Assembly (NCBI GenBank): GCA_963597615.1 | Contig: CAVBQS010000011.1 | Location: forward strand, 49,538 to 113,537 | DNA from: CAKRJP01 sp963597615 | Lineage (GTDB): Bacteria > Bacillota > Clostridia > Lachnospirales > Lachnospiraceae | DNA: 64,000 bases | Direction: 5' to 3' | Part shown: piece after piece, positions 63,382 through 64,000 of the stretch | Numbering within the stretch: position 1 is the stretch's first letter | How the letters are laid out: every line of letters begins with the position of its first letter | Made by a program: the position numbers and the translations under genes | The notes under the pieces: model-generated | Seen by the model: only the letters and a program-made list of their open reading frames with translations | What the model was told of the DNA's origin: nothing | The model's database searches: none

Positions 63382-63912
63382 TTAAATATTCAATTGCTTC
63401 ATCAAGGAGTTTCGTTCCTCTTCCGGTATATTTAATGCATCCATGGCCTGTAATGGATGCATGTTCAAATTCTTTATTAAGGCATTGATTGAAGCAAGCT
63501 GATTTTTGGTTTTGCCAGAAGCTTCTCCGGCAACCAATCCTTCCGCACGTCCTTCCGCACGCCCTTCCGCATGCCCTTCCGCACGCCCTACAGTAAATCC
63601 TTCCGCATGTCCTTCAGCAAATCCATCTTCTTTTGCTTCCTCTTGTAGCGTCTTCATGACATCTTCAACTTTGCATTCTAATACACTCACCCGTATAGCC
63701 TCCCTTCGATTCTTATTCAAAAATTCTGCAAGAATTCCTTCGGAAATACATTCGTCAATGGCGCAGGCCACAGCTCCTTCAAGAGACATGTCCTTTTGAT
63801 AGCACCGGATTCGCGATACTAATTCGGTATATTCCCCAAGGATCTGGCAGGTTTTCATTAATTGTTCGTTGTGTCCCTTATTAATATTTAAAATTATAGT
63901 AGTTAGTTCCAT
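63382..63912 (-). pseudogene. Rpn-family gene fragment (second copy)
   Basis: About 176 residues matching the C-terminal half of the copy at 40050: NINKGHNEQLMKTCQILGEYT, AIDECISEGILAEFLNKNRREA, VSVLECKVEDVMKTLQEEAKEDG, and the end MDALNIPEEERNSLMKQLNI. The tail holds a longer array of EG(R/H)A units (AEGHAEGRAEGRAEG and similar). In the same frame upstream a TAG stop appears about 55 bases before the apparent start, and no nuclease domain is found before the window ends, so it is a remnant. It lies in the same orientation as the first copy. Confidence 0.75.
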
Positions 63913-64000
63913 CCAAGGACCAGCCTCTGGATTTACATTATTTTTCTGTAACTGTTCAGAACCCTAATGGATTCAAGTAACTTTATTTGTACAAAACAGA

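Overview
The window reads as chromosomal DNA of a low-to-moderate GC Gram-positive anaerobe. It most resembles Clostridia of the Lachnospiraceae type. The evidence is gene content and order (rplS-lepB-rbgA-lepB-rnhB-yraN; a FabK-based fatty-acid operon with an AccD-AccA fusion), GGAGG ribosome sites, consensus sigma-A promoters and a ferredoxin-type metabolism. The genus is not claimed.

Left part (1-28.7 kb): the end of a PhoR-like sensor kinase, a 56-residue 2[4Fe-4S] ferredoxin and guaA are followed by a small accessory patch with a relaxase-like orphan on the minus strand and an IS30-type transposase remnant. Next comes the rplS-lepB-rbgA-lepB-rnhB-yraN-pgeF-mscS series, tRNA-Thr, a secreted NlpC/P60 hydrolase, a P5C dehydrogenase, queH, argH, asd, ppk1, a topoisomerase III, a left-handed beta-helix acyltransferase-like protein, a TrmB-type regulator overlapping lysA, and tRNA-Leu. 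On the minus strand a panD-panC operon ends in a BASS-family transporter. An AAA-ATPase/PD-(D/E)XK protein follows.

Middle part (28.7-40 kb): a DXS-type thiamine-diphosphate enzyme sits behind a textbook MerR-type promoter (19-bp spacer filled by a palindrome). It precedes a complete type II fatty-acid operon: fabH-acpP-fabK-fabD-fabG-fabF-accB-fabZ-accC-accDA.

Right part (40-64 kb): two related, truncated Rpn-family (PD-(D/E)XK) genes in the same orientation bracket a type IV pilus locus. The locus encodes a giant prepilin-like protein of about 3,260 residues, three minor prepilin-like proteins, a conventional major pilin, a further pilin-like protein, PilD, PilC, a PilM-PilN fusion, PilO, PilB and PilT. 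TetR and SipW-type signal peptidase genes follow.

The most unusual signals are in the pilus locus. (i) The giant protein carries a normal class III prepilin leader on an array of about 40 GLUG-like repeats. (ii) Three intergenic elements share an 88-bp, self-folding core. Each lies inside a long inverted repeat whose arms differ between copies but match within each copy. A fourth inverted repeat seems to lack the core. (iii) Runs of eight G and eight C lie upstream of the giant prepilin and the major pilin, the G run inside a predicted promoter spacer. (iv) Strand composition reverses within pilT. Together these suggest a variable or switchable surface-pilus system, which is an inference.
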